NCBI RefSeq assembly: GCF_014194975.1
Contig: NZ_JACIAY010000005.1
Span: 237,286 to 301,285 of the forward strand
Direction of reading: 5' to 3'
DNA length: 64,000 bases
Origin: Sphingomonas sp. BK580
GTDB taxonomy: Bacteria > Pseudomonadota > Alphaproteobacteria > Sphingomonadales > Sphingomonadaceae
In this document: positions 1 to 9,130 of the stretch, in pieces
Layout of the letters: the number at the start of each line of letters is the position of its first letter
Position numbering within the stretch: the stretch's first letter is position 1
The notes under the pieces: model-generated
What the model was told of the DNA's origin: nothing
What the model saw: only the letters and a program-made list of their open reading frames with translations
The model's database searches: none
Program-made: the position numbers and the translations under genes

Positions 1-2
1 GC

Positions 3-791
3 AGCGAGATCGCGGCGGAGCTGGTCAGCGAGCTCGAGGGCGGACGGCTCGGCGAGCTGGCCCAGTCGATTGCGGACGCGCTGGCGCGGATGCTGCACGA
101 CCGTTCGGTGGACGTGCGCTTCCTCGCCTCGGACCATGCCATCCGCGAGAGCCTGCTGCTCGACACCGACCCGCGCGCCGAGGCGCGCGCGCTCGAGCGG
201 CTGCGCGCGCTGCTCGGCTACTCGCCCTATTTCCTCAACGCCTTCCTCGTCGATGCGGAGGGCAAGGTGCGGGTGTGCGCGCACGAGAATATGGCGGTGC
301 GCGACGTCCATTTCGCCGACTTCGCGCAATTCCGCCGGGTGCTGTCGGGCGGCGCGACCGCCGGCTGGGTCACCGACGAGGTCTGGGTCAATCCCTGGTC
401 GAACGATCGCAAGGTGCTCATCTATGTCGCGCCCGTGATGTGCGAGGGCGTGATCGTCGGGATCTGCTACCTCGAGTTCGACTTCGAGGGGCAGGTGGCG
501 GAGCTGATCGGGGTGATGAACCGGGCCGCGCGCGCGACGATCTCGATCGTGGATCCGGAGGGGCGCGTGGTCGCCACCACCGGCGGCTATCGCCACCTCG
601 AGCCGCACCCGCACGTCGTCGCCAGTTCCGAGCGGCTTACCCGTTCGCTCGATGGACTCACCGTCGCTCAGGCGCGGGTGCCGAGCGACCATGGCATGCC
701 GGGGCTGGGGTTCCGCTGCGTGATCGAGGATCATGTCGCCTCCGAGAGCGAGATCGTCGCCGCCCTGACGCGACGACCGGCCGCGCTCTAG
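3..791 (+). CDS. Cache-like sensor domain protein, C-terminal part (5' end outside window)
   Basis: The reading frame is open from the first complete codon of the window, so the gene starts further left. The visible part begins with a short helical stretch (ELVSELEGG, LAQSIADALARML) and then about 150 residues with the look of a Cache/PAS-type ligand-sensing fold. Examples are the segments SPYFLNAFLVDAEGKV, WVNPWSNDRKVLIYVAPV and ISIVDPEGRVVATTGGY. No transmembrane segment is visible in this part. Chemotaxis genes lie 1.8-5 kb downstream on the other strand, so it may be the sensory end of a chemoreceptor or a related signalling protein. The full domain order cannot be known from here. Confidence 0.55.
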   Translation, partial: SEIAAELVSELEGGRLGELAQSIADALARMLHDRSVDVRFLASDHAIRESLLLDTDPRAEARALERLRALLGYSPYFLNAFLVDAEGKVRVCAHENMAVRDVHFADFAQFRRVLSGGATAGWVTDEVWVNPWSNDRKVLIYVAPVMCEGVIVGICYLEFDFEGQVAELIGVMNRAARATISIVDPEGRVVATTGGYRHLEPHPHVVASSERLTRSLDGLTVAQARVPSDHGMPGLGFRCVIEDHVASESEIVAALTRRPAAL

Positions 792-870
792 CGTCACATA
801 CAGGCAGGCGGCGTCAAACTAAGCCACCGATGAGAGGACCCGATCGCGCTGCGGCACGTTCCAGCGCCCC

Positions 871-1749
871 GTGTCCGATCACCTTCTCCCAGCGCTGTCC
901 TTCCTGGTCGCCGAGAGCGAGCCGCCCGCCGCGCGCGCGCGGCGCCGCGACAGCGTCGGGCGCAGTTCGGGCGAGACCTATGCCGCGCTGCTCGATACGA
1001 TCGCGCCCGGCGCGCGAGTCACCCGCGTCACCCCCGCCGACGAGGGCGCGACCCCGCTGACGGCAGCCGATATCGCCGCGCACGACGCGGTGTTCCTCAC
1101 CGGCTCGCCGCTCCACCTCTACGACGACAGCCCCGAGTGCCGCCGCATCATCGCCTTCATGCGCGACGTGTTCGGCTCGGGTGTGCCCTCCTTCGGCTCC
1201 TGTGCGGGGCTGCAGGTCGCGGTGGTCGCGGCCGGCGGGCGCGTGCGTGCGATGGGTGAGCGCCGCGAGGCGGGTTTCGCGCGCCGCATCGCGCCCACCG
1301 CTGCGGGACGCGACCATCCGCTGCTGCGCGGCCGCCCGCTCGCCTATGACGCTCCCGCGATCCACACCGACGAGGTCGCCGAGCTGCCGGCGGGCGCGAC
1401 GCTGCTCGCCGGCAACGCCGTGGCCGAGGTACAGGCCGCCGAGATCCGCCACGGCGACGGCGTGTTCTGGGGCGTGCAATATCACCCCGAGATCGACCTG
1501 GCCGAGGTCGCGGCCGCGCTGCGGCGCCAGGCCGAGGATCTGATCGAGCACCGGCTCGCGCGCGACGACGACGACGTCAACGCGCAGGCCGCGCTGGTCG
1601 AGGCCTTGGGCGCCGAGCCGGACCGCCGCGATCTCGCCTGGCGGCTCGGGCTCGACTCACAGGTCACCGACGCGGCGACGCGCTCCATCGAGATCCGCAA
1701 CTTCATCGAGCTGCTCGTGCTGCCGGCGCGCGCGCGGCGACGCCGCTGA
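871..1749 (+). CDS. class I glutamine amidotransferase-like protein
   Basis: A 292-residue protein starting at GTG. The nucleophile elbow is GSCAGLQ, carrying the catalytic Cys, and the His/Glu pair lies in the motif YHPEID, so the Cys-His-Glu triad of class I glutamine amidotransferases is complete. It looks like the stand-alone GMP-synthase-like group that removes ammonia from glutamine or hydrolyses gamma-glutamyl bonds. About 80 residues follow the triad Glu, rich in Asp and Arg, and their role is unknown. No partner synthase is adjacent, so the substrate cannot be named. It stands between the sensor gene and the cupin gene, all on the same strand. Confidence 0.8.
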   Translation: MSDHLLPALSFLVAESEPPAARARRRDSVGRSSGETYAALLDTIAPGARVTRVTPADEGATPLTAADIAAHDAVFLTGSPLHLYDDSPECRRIIAFMRDVFGSGVPSFGSCAGLQVAVVAAGGRVRAMGERREAGFARRIAPTAAGRDHPLLRGRPLAYDAPAIHTDEVAELPAGATLLAGNAVAEVQAAEIRHGDGVFWGVQYHPEIDLAEVAAALRRQAEDLIEHRLARDDDDVNAQAALVEALGAEPDRRDLAWRLGLDSQVTDAATRSIEIRNFIELLVLPARARRRR

Positions 1750-1755
1750 GCCGCG

Positions 1756-1782
1756 GGAACGCTCTGCCCGGCTCGAACGTCC
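1756..1782 (+). promoter_or_regulatory. candidate EcfG-type (general stress response) promoter
   Basis: The sequence reads GGAAC, 17 bases, then CGTCC. This is close to the alphaproteobacterial EcfG consensus (GGAAC, 16-17 bases, CGTT). It ends about 33 bases before the GTG start of the cupin gene, a normal leader length. Only the -10-like half deviates. Assignment rests on the motif alone. Confidence 0.4.
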
Positions 1783-1814
1783 GGCTCAACGAGACATCAA
1801 GGAAGGACGATCCT

Positions 1815-2231
1815 GTGACGATCTTCAACAAGGACATGGTCGAGCTCGCGTCGAAGAACGAGCTCTGGCAGAAGGAAGTCTACCGCGACGCCAAGGTGCA
1901 GATCGTGCTCATGAGCATCCCGGCGGGTGAGGAGATCGGCATGGAGACCCATCCCGCCGACCAGACCACCTTCATCGTCGCCGGTGACGCGCAGGTGGTG
2001 ATCGACGGTCACTCGACCAAGGCGGGGCCGAACCACCTCGTTGTCGTCCCCAAGGGCGCGCAGCACAACATCGTCAACAAGGGCAGCGGCGACCTCAAGC
2101 TCTTCTCGGTCTACGCACCGCCGGCCGAGCCCGAGGGCGCCGCGTTCCGCACCAAGGAAGAGGCCGAGGAGGCCGAGAAAGGCCTGCTCGCGAAAGCGGC
2201 GGACAAGGTGCGCGAGGTGGTCGGCCACTGA
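1815..2231 (+). CDS. cupin domain protein
   Basis: A 138-residue cytoplasmic protein with one cupin beta-barrel. Residues about 35-100 hold the two cupin boxes: PAGEEIGMETHPADQTTFIV with the metal-ligand pattern, then VVVPKGAQHNIVNKG. The tail (after about residue 110) is charged and helical, with repeated Glu and Lys. The GTG start is preceded by AAGGAAGGA. Single-domain cupins of this kind bind a metal and often act as small-molecule sensors or isomerases, but the substrate here is unknown. A GGAAC-type promoter motif lies directly upstream, which would place the gene under general stress control if it is real. Confidence 0.75.
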   Translation: MTIFNKDMVELASKNELWQKEVYRDAKVQIVLMSIPAGEEIGMETHPADQTTFIVAGDAQVVIDGHSTKAGPNHLVVVPKGAQHNIVNKGSGDLKLFSVYAPPAEPEGAAFRTKEEAEEAEKGLLAKAADKVREVVGH

Positions 2232-2270
2232 GGCTGGGTGCGGGGGCGTACGCCCGCCCCCGCACCGATC

Positions 2271-2513
2271 TCAGCCGCGCCGGAGCCAGCGCTGCAGATC
2301 GTCGCTGCCGCCGATCCGTTCGCCGCCGACGAAGACCTGGGGGGTGGTTTCCACTCCCTGCTCGCGCTCGAACGAATCGACCGCGTCGCGCGTCGCGAGC
2401 ACGCGATCGTCCACCTCGTACCCAGCCTGTTCCAGCATCGCCTTGGCCCGCACGCCGAAGGGGCAGACATGGTCGGGCAAGACCATGCGGTAGAGAGTGG
2501 CCTGGTGCGTCAT
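2271..2513 (-). CDS. small glutaredoxin-like protein with CPFG motif
   Basis: An 80-residue protein with a glutaredoxin-type thioredoxin fold. The redox site is HVCPFG near residue 17, so only the first Cys of the usual CPYC pair is present (monothiol type). The cis-Pro region (ETTPQVF) and the GGERIGG turn fit the glutathione-binding groove. The ATG at 2513 has GAGGATCAGG just upstream. Longer readings through the 5' side run antisense to the MCP-like gene and are not credible. It probably works in the cytoplasm in glutathione-dependent thiol exchange or redox sensing. Its partner is unknown. Confidence 0.75.
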   Translation of the reverse strand: MTHQATLYRMVLPDHVCPFGVRAKAMLEQAGYEVDDRVLATRDAVDSFEREQGVETTPQVFVGGERIGGSDDLQRWLRRG

Positions 2514-2584
2514 CGCCTGATCCTCATGCTTCTCAAGAGATATGCGACCTAAGCCGTGCCGGCACCGCGGGTTCCCGACGCGAC

Positions 2585-4306
2585 TTAGAAGAGACTGTCG
2601 TCCTCCTCCGCCGCCGTCTCGCTCGCCCGCATCGTCATGCCCGGCAGCAGGAACCGCGCGTGGATCTCGCGCTCGCGCGTCGTGGTGTAGAGCCCGGCGA
2701 TCCACGGCAGCAATCCGTCCAGGCAGACGACGTCGACGTCGTTCAGCGTCTCGTGCCCCTCGGTGCAGTCGTGGAGTGACCCCGACGCGGCCTCGAGCGC
2801 GCTGATGAACATCTGCTGCTCGTTCAGCTCCTCGACGCTGTGCTCCAGCGCCGCGATGACGCGGCGCGCCGCGTCGCCGCTCCCCGCCAAGGCCGAGTCG
2901 GAGCGCTCGCACGCCGCTCGCACGACGTCCAGCGCGTCGCGCAGCGTTCCGCGCGCGTGACCGCCCTTCCCGAGGCGGTCGCCGCCCAGCGTGATCGCCC
3001 CGAGCGCCGCGATCTGCTCGACGACCACACCGCGCAGCCGCTCGAGCTTGCGCGCGCACGGGTCGACCTCGGTCGCGATCACCGCGACCGCGCGCCCGGT
3101 GTCGCTGTGGCGGCGGCAGAGCAGGCGGGTGTTCGTGGCGATGTCCTGCACGTCGAGCGTCACCGCGCGGATCGCCTGCAACCCGCGCCCGAGATCGACC
3201 ACGGTCTCCTCCACGAAGGCGGCCAACATCGCCAGCTGCTCGTCGGTGTCGAACAGTTGCGCCGTGACGCCCCCCGACGCGGCGATGCCATGCTCCAGCC
3301 GGAGCAGCGCGCCGCCGTCCCCGCCCGCTCCGCCGGCGCTCCCGGTGACGCTCGCCGCCTGTGCCTCGACCAGCGCGAGCAGCTCGGCGGCGAGTGGGTT
3401 GAGCCGCGCCAGCGAGTCGAGCAGCGCGATACTCTCATCGCGGAAGTCGTCGGCGATGGCGCGCATCTGCGCCGCGATCAACCGCGCGACATGCGCCACC
3501 GCGCCGCGCGGCGGCGGTGACGGACGCTCGCCGTCGATCCCCGCCGACGGGTCGATCACGCGCAGCACCGTGACACAATGTTCGACCCGCAGGCGCACGC
3601 TGTCGCCGATCTCGATCGCGGCAAGCACGCGCGCGATCTCGCGCTGAAGCGCGCGGGTGATCGTGCCCACGTCCCGCGCCATGTGCCCGATCGCGGCGAG
3701 CTGCGCCTCGAGCGCGTCGGCGCTGGCGGCGAGCTCGACCGGCACCTGCTCGCCCACCCGGGCGCACTCGCCGGCGAGCCGCGCGTCCGTCGCCCGCACG
3801 TCGGCGACGATCCGCCCGAACCGCTCCAGCTCCTGCGCGAAGCGCCGCAGCTGCTGCTCGCTGCCGTCCAGCTTGCCCTGCATCACCGCCACGAACTGGA
3901 AGAACGCCGGCTCGCCCGCCGAGGCGATCTTGATGCTCATGCCGTAGCAGCCGAGCAGCCGCATCACCTCGCCCATCTCGGCGAGCAGCGCGCGCAAGGT
4001 GCGCGTGCGCTGCGTCAGCCGCGCGACGTCCTCTGCGCGGCGGCGCTGCGCCTCGGGTAGCGCGGTGAGCCGCGCCGCCGCCGCGCGCAGCTCGGCCACC
4101 GCGGCGCCGGCGCGCTCGGGCGTGAGCGCGCGCTGCACCTCGTCGAGCGCGCCGGCCATGCGGTCGATCGCGTCGACCGCGGCGGCGAGCGTCTCGCCGA
4201 CCTCCCGAAAGCGCACCTCCAGCCCGCCCGCGAGCGCGTTGAGCCCGTCGACGAGCTGCTCGATCGGGGTGAGATCGCGGTCGGGCGTGATCGGGGCCAC
4301 CAGCAT
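2585..4306 (-). CDS. MCP-like helical chemotaxis protein with divergent signalling tip
   Basis: A 573-residue, almost entirely helical protein rich in Ala, Leu, Arg and Glu, with no transmembrane segment, so probably soluble. Residues about 380-425 resemble the hairpin tip of methyl-accepting chemotaxis proteins: VQDIATNTRLL is followed by TGRAVAVIATEV, compared with the usual IADQTNLLALNAAIEAA and GRGFAVVADEVR. The conserved AIEAARAGE core is replaced by CRRHSDTG, so normal CheA/CheW contact is doubtful. The ATG at 4306 has AGGAGAAGAAGG upstream. It follows cheB on the same strand after a 15-base gap. It could be a divergent soluble receptor or a decayed one; no other function is apparent. 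Confidence 0.55.
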   Translation of the reverse strand: MLVAPITPDRDLTPIEQLVDGLNALAGGLEVRFREVGETLAAAVDAIDRMAGALDEVQRALTPERAGAAVAELRAAAARLTALPEAQRRRAEDVARLTQRTRTLRALLAEMGEVMRLLGCYGMSIKIASAGEPAFFQFVAVMQGKLDGSEQQLRRFAQELERFGRIVADVRATDARLAGECARVGEQVPVELAASADALEAQLAAIGHMARDVGTITRALQREIARVLAAIEIGDSVRLRVEHCVTVLRVIDPSAGIDGERPSPPPRGAVAHVARLIAAQMRAIADDFRDESIALLDSLARLNPLAAELLALVEAQAASVTGSAGGAGGDGGALLRLEHGIAASGGVTAQLFDTDEQLAMLAAFVEETVVDLGRGLQAIRAVTLDVQDIATNTRLLCRRHSDTGRAVAVIATEVDPCARKLERLRGVVVEQIAALGAITLGGDRLGKGGHARGTLRDALDVVRAACERSDSALAGSGDAARRVIAALEHSVEELNEQQMFISALEAASGSLHDCTEGHETLNDVDVVCLDGLLPWIAGLYTTTREREIHARFLLPGMTMRASETAAEEDDSLF

Positions 4307-4321
4307 CCTTCTTCTCCTCGC

Positions 4322-5369
<1,048 letters not shown>

Positions 5370-5373
<4 letters not shown>

Positions 5374-5924
5374 ACCCGCGCGAGGACGGGTCCGGCGATC
5401 GGCTCGCTGTGCCCGAGGAACCGCAGCCTCCCCGGCGCGATCCAGTCGGCGCGCCGCCGCATCCCCGCGACCTGCGTCGCGCGTTCGAGATAGAGCAGCA
5501 CGTCGCGATAGAAGATCAGGTGCGTCGGCGCGCCCATAGGGTGAAGTCCGTCGATCAGGTTGAGCGGCGCGCAACCGCTGGCGGCACGCCGCTCGGGCAC
5601 CATGTGCCGCCCGTCGCGCCCGTCGACGTCGCGGCGGAGATCGCCCTGGCGCGGCGGCAGCGGCACGGGACCGGGCTGCGCGCTCGGGAACACACCGCGT
5701 CGCGCCGGCGCCATCACCTCATTGTTCTCGGCGGCTCGCGCACATGGCCGTGGTAGCGTCTCCATCTGCCTGCCGGTGCCGACGACCTGTCGAATGCTGG
5801 CGGCCATCTGCTCCATCGACGCGGACGCCCCTTCGGTCGCCGAGGCCTTCTCGGTCGGCCCTTGTGACATCATCTTACCCGATTCATCGATGAACGCCGC
5901 TATCCAGCGGCATCGATGAAGCAA
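5370..5924 (-). pseudogene. remnant of cheR joined to an MCP fragment
   Basis: A 184-residue open frame made of unrelated pieces. About 5753-5882 encodes ASMEQMAASIRQVV, the adaptation-region end of a methyl-accepting chemotaxis protein. About 5370-5565 encodes the end of a CheR methyltransferase (THLIFYRDVLLYLE, LRFLGHSEPI), which normally places SAM near the xxCRNVLIYF segment. The middle has no recognisable homology. CheR is normally about 270-290 residues, so the SAM-binding N-terminal half is lost. The piece overlaps the cheB start by ATGA, as an intact cheR-cheB pair would. This looks like a deletion that fused leftovers of two chemotaxis genes. Confidence 0.65.
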
Positions 5925-6109
5925 AGACTGACGAACGTGCTCAGCACATGCCGTCTACGGCATTTTAGCTAGAGATCCGACAGCGCGTCCATAGTTTGGC
6001 GCCGATCCGGGTCAGTGGCGGAGACCAGGCACCGCGGCCCGAGATCAGGAGATCAGGCCGGAGGGGGCCGGACATAACTTCGCCAAATCGGGTCAGCCAG
6101 TTTCCGAAC

Positions 6110-6307
6110 CTACGGCGTGTCATCGAGCGGTACTGCCGCCTCGACCAGCAGCACCGGCACGCCGTCGCGCACCGGGTAGCCGCGCCGCGCCACGTCCGAC
6201 ACCAGCAGGCCCCGCGTCGCGTCATAGCGCAGCGGGGTCCGCGTCGCCGGACAGACCAGCCGCGCCAGCAGCCAGTCGTCGAGGAGCGGCGGTACGGCGT
6301 CGCTCAC
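6110..6307 (-). CDS. Trm112-family small protein
   Basis: A 65-residue protein starting at GTG, its start overlapping the stop of the LON-domain gene (GTGA). It has the Trm112/YcaR pattern: LLARLVCPATRTPLRYD, then GLLVSDVARRGYPVRDGVPVLL. Only one Cys of the zinc-ribbon set remains. In bacteria these small proteins are usually of uncharacterised function; eukaryotic and archaeal relatives activate methyltransferases. It is the last gene of the thioredoxin-LON-Trm112 operon, in which all three genes overlap by four bases. Confidence 0.8.
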   Translation of the reverse strand: MSDAVPPLLDDWLLARLVCPATRTPLRYDATRGLLVSDVARRGYPVRDGVPVLLVEAAVPLDDTP

Positions 6308-6927
6308 TGCAGCGTGACCCGGTCCTCGCCGTCGTGACGGCCGAAGAATTGCATCAGCTGCACCAGCAGCTCGGCGCGCTCGGCGATGCCGCCGGCCTCG
6401 AGCAGCGCCTGCTTGGCCGCTACGTCGAACGGCGCGATCTGCGCGATGCCGTTGACCAGGCTGGTGTCGTCGAGCCGGCCCACCGCCTTCCAATCGACCG
6501 CATAGCCCTGCGCCTCGGCGAAGCGTCGCGCCTCCAGCTCGAGCGAGGAGCGCGCGCCGAGCGACAGCGTCTCGTCCGGCGGGGACGGCAGCAGCACCGC
6601 CTCCACCTGCCGGAACGGCGTCGACACCGCGATCTCGCGCACCAGGCGGAACAGTGCGAGACCTTGAAGGATCAGATTGTAGCGCCCGTCCTCGAGCGCC
6701 TCCACCTCGGCGATGCGGCCGACGCAACCGATCTCGAACAGCCCCGGCCTGTCGCGATCCTCGCTGTCCGGACGCGGCTGGATCATCGCGATGCGGCGGT
6801 CGCGCGCCATGGCGTCCGACACCATCGCGCGGTAGCGCGGCTCGAAGATGTGCAGCGGCAGGTGCAGCTGAGGGAACAGGAGCGCACCCGGCAGCGGGAA
6901 GATCGAGAGCCGCGTCGTCTCGCTCAT
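6304..6927 (-). CDS. LON peptidase substrate-binding-domain protein
   Basis: A 207-residue protein that is only the N-terminal (LAN/PUA-like) domain of Lon, without ATPase or protease parts. Diagnostic segments are LSIFPLPGALLFPQ, LPLHIFEPRYRAMV and the beta-rich middle GCVGRIAEVEALEDG. Stand-alone LON-domain proteins are common in alphaproteobacteria, with unproven roles in protein quality control. The ATG overlaps the stop of the thioredoxin-TPR gene (ATGA), so the two are translationally coupled. A chaperone-like thioredoxin next door supports a role in handling misfolded proteins, but that is inference. Confidence 0.85.
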   Translation of the reverse strand: MSETTRLSIFPLPGALLFPQLHLPLHIFEPRYRAMVSDAMARDRRIAMIQPRPDSEDRDRPGLFEIGCVGRIAEVEALEDGRYNLILQGLALFRLVREIAVSTPFRQVEAVLLPSPPDETLSLGARSSLELEARRFAEAQGYAVDWKAVGRLDDTSLVNGIAQIAPFDVAAKQALLEAGGIAERAELLVQLMQFFGRHDGEDRVTLQ

Positions 6928-7835
6928 CCGAACAGGGCCGCAGACAGCTTGCGCCGCTGCGCGGACACCCAGGGATCCTCGAGGCCCACCACCTCGAACA
7001 GCTTGAGCAGCTGCTGGCGCGCGGCACCCTCCTTCCAGTCGCGCTCGCGCGCGACGATCGACAGGAAGCCTTCGGCCGCGGCGTCGCGGTCGCCCGCGGC
7101 CATCCGCGCGTTGGCGAGATCATAGCGCGCCTGGAGATCGTCGGGGTCGGCCGCCACCGCCGCCTCGAGCGGGGCGAGGTCGTCCACCGCGGGTGCGGAG
7201 CGCGCCAGCGCCAGTGCCGAGCGCGCGCGCGCGACGTCGGGCAGCGCCGCGACCTCTTCCGGCAGCGCGGCGATCGCCGTCTCTGCCTCGTCCACCTCGC
7301 CCGCGGCCACCAGCGCGCGGATGCGGCCCGATAGCACCGCGGGATGGTCGGGCGCCATGTCGGCGAGCTGATCGAAGATCGACAGCGCGCGGGTGGCGTC
7401 CCCCTCCGCCAGCACCTGCTCGCCCATGGCGATCAGCGGCTCGAGCTCGGCCTCCTGCGCCTGCGCCTCGCCCGCGACGGGCAGCTGGCGCAGCAGCTGA
7501 TCGAGGATGGTGCGCAGCTGCGACTCGGTGCGCGCGCTGGTCAGGTCGGCGACGAGCTGGCCCTGGAACATCGCGTAGACGGTCGGGATCGAGCGGATCT
7601 GGAACTGCGCCGCGATGAACTGGTCCTTGTCGGTGTCGACCTTGACCAGCACGACACCCTTGTCGGCGTAATCGGCGGCGACCTTCTCCAGCACCGGCCC
7701 CAGCGCCTTGCACGGCCCGCACCACTCCGCCCAGAAATCGATGATGACGAGGCTGGTCATCGAGGGCTCGACGACCTCGGACCGGAAGCGCTGCACGGCC
7801 TCCTTCTCTGCCGATGACATTCCTAGCGTGGCCAA
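6924..7835 (-). CDS. thioredoxin-TPR protein, CnoX/YbbN-like
   Basis: A 303-residue protein with a thioredoxin domain (residues about 10-120, WCGPC active site, cis-Pro in RSIPTVY), followed by helical TPR-like repeats (ALSIFDQLADMAPDHP, ARYDLANARMAAGDRDAAAEGF). This is the CnoX/YbbN layout, a chaperedoxin that protects unfolded proteins and passes them to GroEL or DnaK. Unlike E. coli CnoX, which has lost one Cys, the full CxxC is kept, so it could also act as an oxidoreductase. The start is TTG at 7835, chosen because AGGAG lies at the right distance; an ATG at 7820 is the alternative. It is the first gene of a three-gene overlapping operon. Confidence 0.88.
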   Translation of the reverse strand: MATLGMSSAEKEAVQRFRSEVVEPSMTSLVIIDFWAEWCGPCKALGPVLEKVAADYADKGVVLVKVDTDKDQFIAAQFQIRSIPTVYAMFQGQLVADLTSARTESQLRTILDQLLRQLPVAGEAQAQEAELEPLIAMGEQVLAEGDATRALSIFDQLADMAPDHPAVLSGRIRALVAAGEVDEAETAIAALPEEVAALPDVARARSALALARSAPAVDDLAPLEAAVAADPDDLQARYDLANARMAAGDRDAAAEGFLSIVARERDWKEGAARQQLLKLFEVVGLEDPWVSAQRRKLSAALFG

Positions 7836-7994
7836 GGGGCGCTCCTGCGATTGCTGGGGGCCCTTATGTGGGAAGGCCGCTGGGGATACAAACCCCCTGG
7901 GGCACGGCGGGCGCGTTGAGCGGCGCTCGTTCTGTCCCGACGAGCTTTGGACTCGGTCGGAGGAGCGTGAGAGGTCTGTTCCTTCTGCTGCGCC

Positions 7995-8082
7995 ATCCTG
8001 AACCCGCTTCAGGATCTACGGTGACGCGAACGCCTCTCGATCGGAGTGCGCGCGACGGTGGATCCTCTACCGAGTTCAGGAT
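7995..8082. repeat. intergenic inverted-repeat element, ATCCTGAA type, copy 1
   Basis: The left end is a perfect hairpin, ATCCTGAA / TTCAGGAT, with a 5-base loop (7995-8015). The right end repeats the design in shorter form, ATCCT / AGGAT (8062-8082), and about 46 bases lie between. The pair occurs again at 10921-11009. It lies between the porin gene and the thioredoxin gene, both on the minus strand. It resembles REP/BIME-type elements. Confidence 0.65.
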
Positions 8083-8112
8083 GACGCCCTCGACTGAACC
8101 GCGCTCTCGCCC

Positions 8113-8964
8113 TCAGAACGCCGCTGTCAGCGACACCACCACGGTGCTTCCCGCGATCGTGCCGGTGCCGTCCTGCCCCTTGCTGAAGCTCGGCTGGAGA
8201 TAAGCCGCCTCGCGCTCGGAGATGTTGGTGTCGATATAGGCCACACCAAGGGTCAGCGGCGTGGTCGGGATCGCGTAGTCGGCACCGAGCATCCAGTCGA
8301 CGTACTCGCCGGTCGGCGCAACGCTGGTGGCGAACGGCCCGAGCCCCTTGTTGCCCTTGGAGGCGCCGATATGCGCCTTGGCGGTCAGCCCGGTGTTCGG
8401 GATCGCCGCGGCGACGTCGCCCCAGACGTAGAGATTGTCGTTCTTGTCGCCGGGTCGATCATAGACGCCGTTCGCCGCCGAGGTGCCGTAGAGATACCAC
8501 GAGCCGAGCGCCTCCTGCTTAGGCGCATAGGCGACGCCGGCGGTCAGCGAGGCGGGCCCCAGCGTGCCCGACAGCTTGGCATAGGGCTCGATGAAGTCGG
8601 TGTTGTCGAAGCCGCCCGGGTACATATACCAGGTGGCGCCGACGTCGAGCGTGCCGCCGCCCACCGGGAACTTGTAGCCCGCGATCAGGTCGAGCTCCAT
8701 GTTGGCGCCGCCGAAGGTGCCCCAGCCGGCCAGGTTCGAACCCCAGGTGCCGATGTACACGCCGCTCTCGTGCGCGATGGTGAAGCCGCCCTGCACCGCG
8801 AGGTTCTCGTCGGACTGCGACACGCCGCGGAAGCGATAGTCGCTGACGAGGCCGACCGAGCCGGAGACGGTGACGGGCTTGGGCGGTGCGGTGTCCTGCG
8901 CGGCGGCGGGAACGGCGAGGCCGGCGCCGAGCAGCGCGGCGGCGAGACGAAGATGATAGTTCAT
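8113..8964 (-). CDS. TorF-family outer-membrane porin
   Basis: A 283-residue precursor. Residues 1-22 are a Sec signal peptide (LGAGLAVPAAAQ, cut after AAA or AAQ). The mature part is a beta-barrel with the family signature VSGSVGLVSDYRFRGVSQSD, which marks the putative gram-negative porin group found next to transport genes in proteobacteria. It has alternating aromatic strands and ends in Phe (VVSLTAAF), as required for BAM-dependent insertion. GGAGG lies just before the ATG. The SulP anion transporter gene lies on the same strand, with its stop 166 bases upstream of this start. The porin may pass the same anion across the outer membrane, but this is only suggested by position. Confidence 0.85.
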   Translation of the reverse strand: MNYHLRLAAALLGAGLAVPAAAQDTAPPKPVTVSGSVGLVSDYRFRGVSQSDENLAVQGGFTIAHESGVYIGTWGSNLAGWGTFGGANMELDLIAGYKFPVGGGTLDVGATWYMYPGGFDNTDFIEPYAKLSGTLGPASLTAGVAYAPKQEALGSWYLYGTSAANGVYDRPGDKNDNLYVWGDVAAAIPNTGLTAKAHIGASKGNKGLGPFATSVAPTGEYVDWMLGADYAIPTTPLTLGVAYIDTNISEREAAYLQPSFSKGQDGTGTIAGSTVVVSLTAAF

Positions 8965-9130
8965 GGAACCTCCCTTGTGGCAGAGGCTCCTCCTGCTCGT
9001 GACCCGGGCTCGCTCTCCCCCGCGCCTCGAGAGGCGTCGGGAGGGCAGCCGCTAAGCCACCCTCCCGACGTATTCGGGCTTTGTTGCCCGATCATTTCTG
9101 GTTGATGTCAAAAGATGCTGCTGCGCCTGC

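Noticed and set aside
5949..5966. Rho-independent terminator (TGCCGT/ACGGCA followed by TTTT)
   Set aside because: The T-run follows the stem only on the plus strand, where no plus-strand gene ends nearby; the adjacent genes run on the minus strand.
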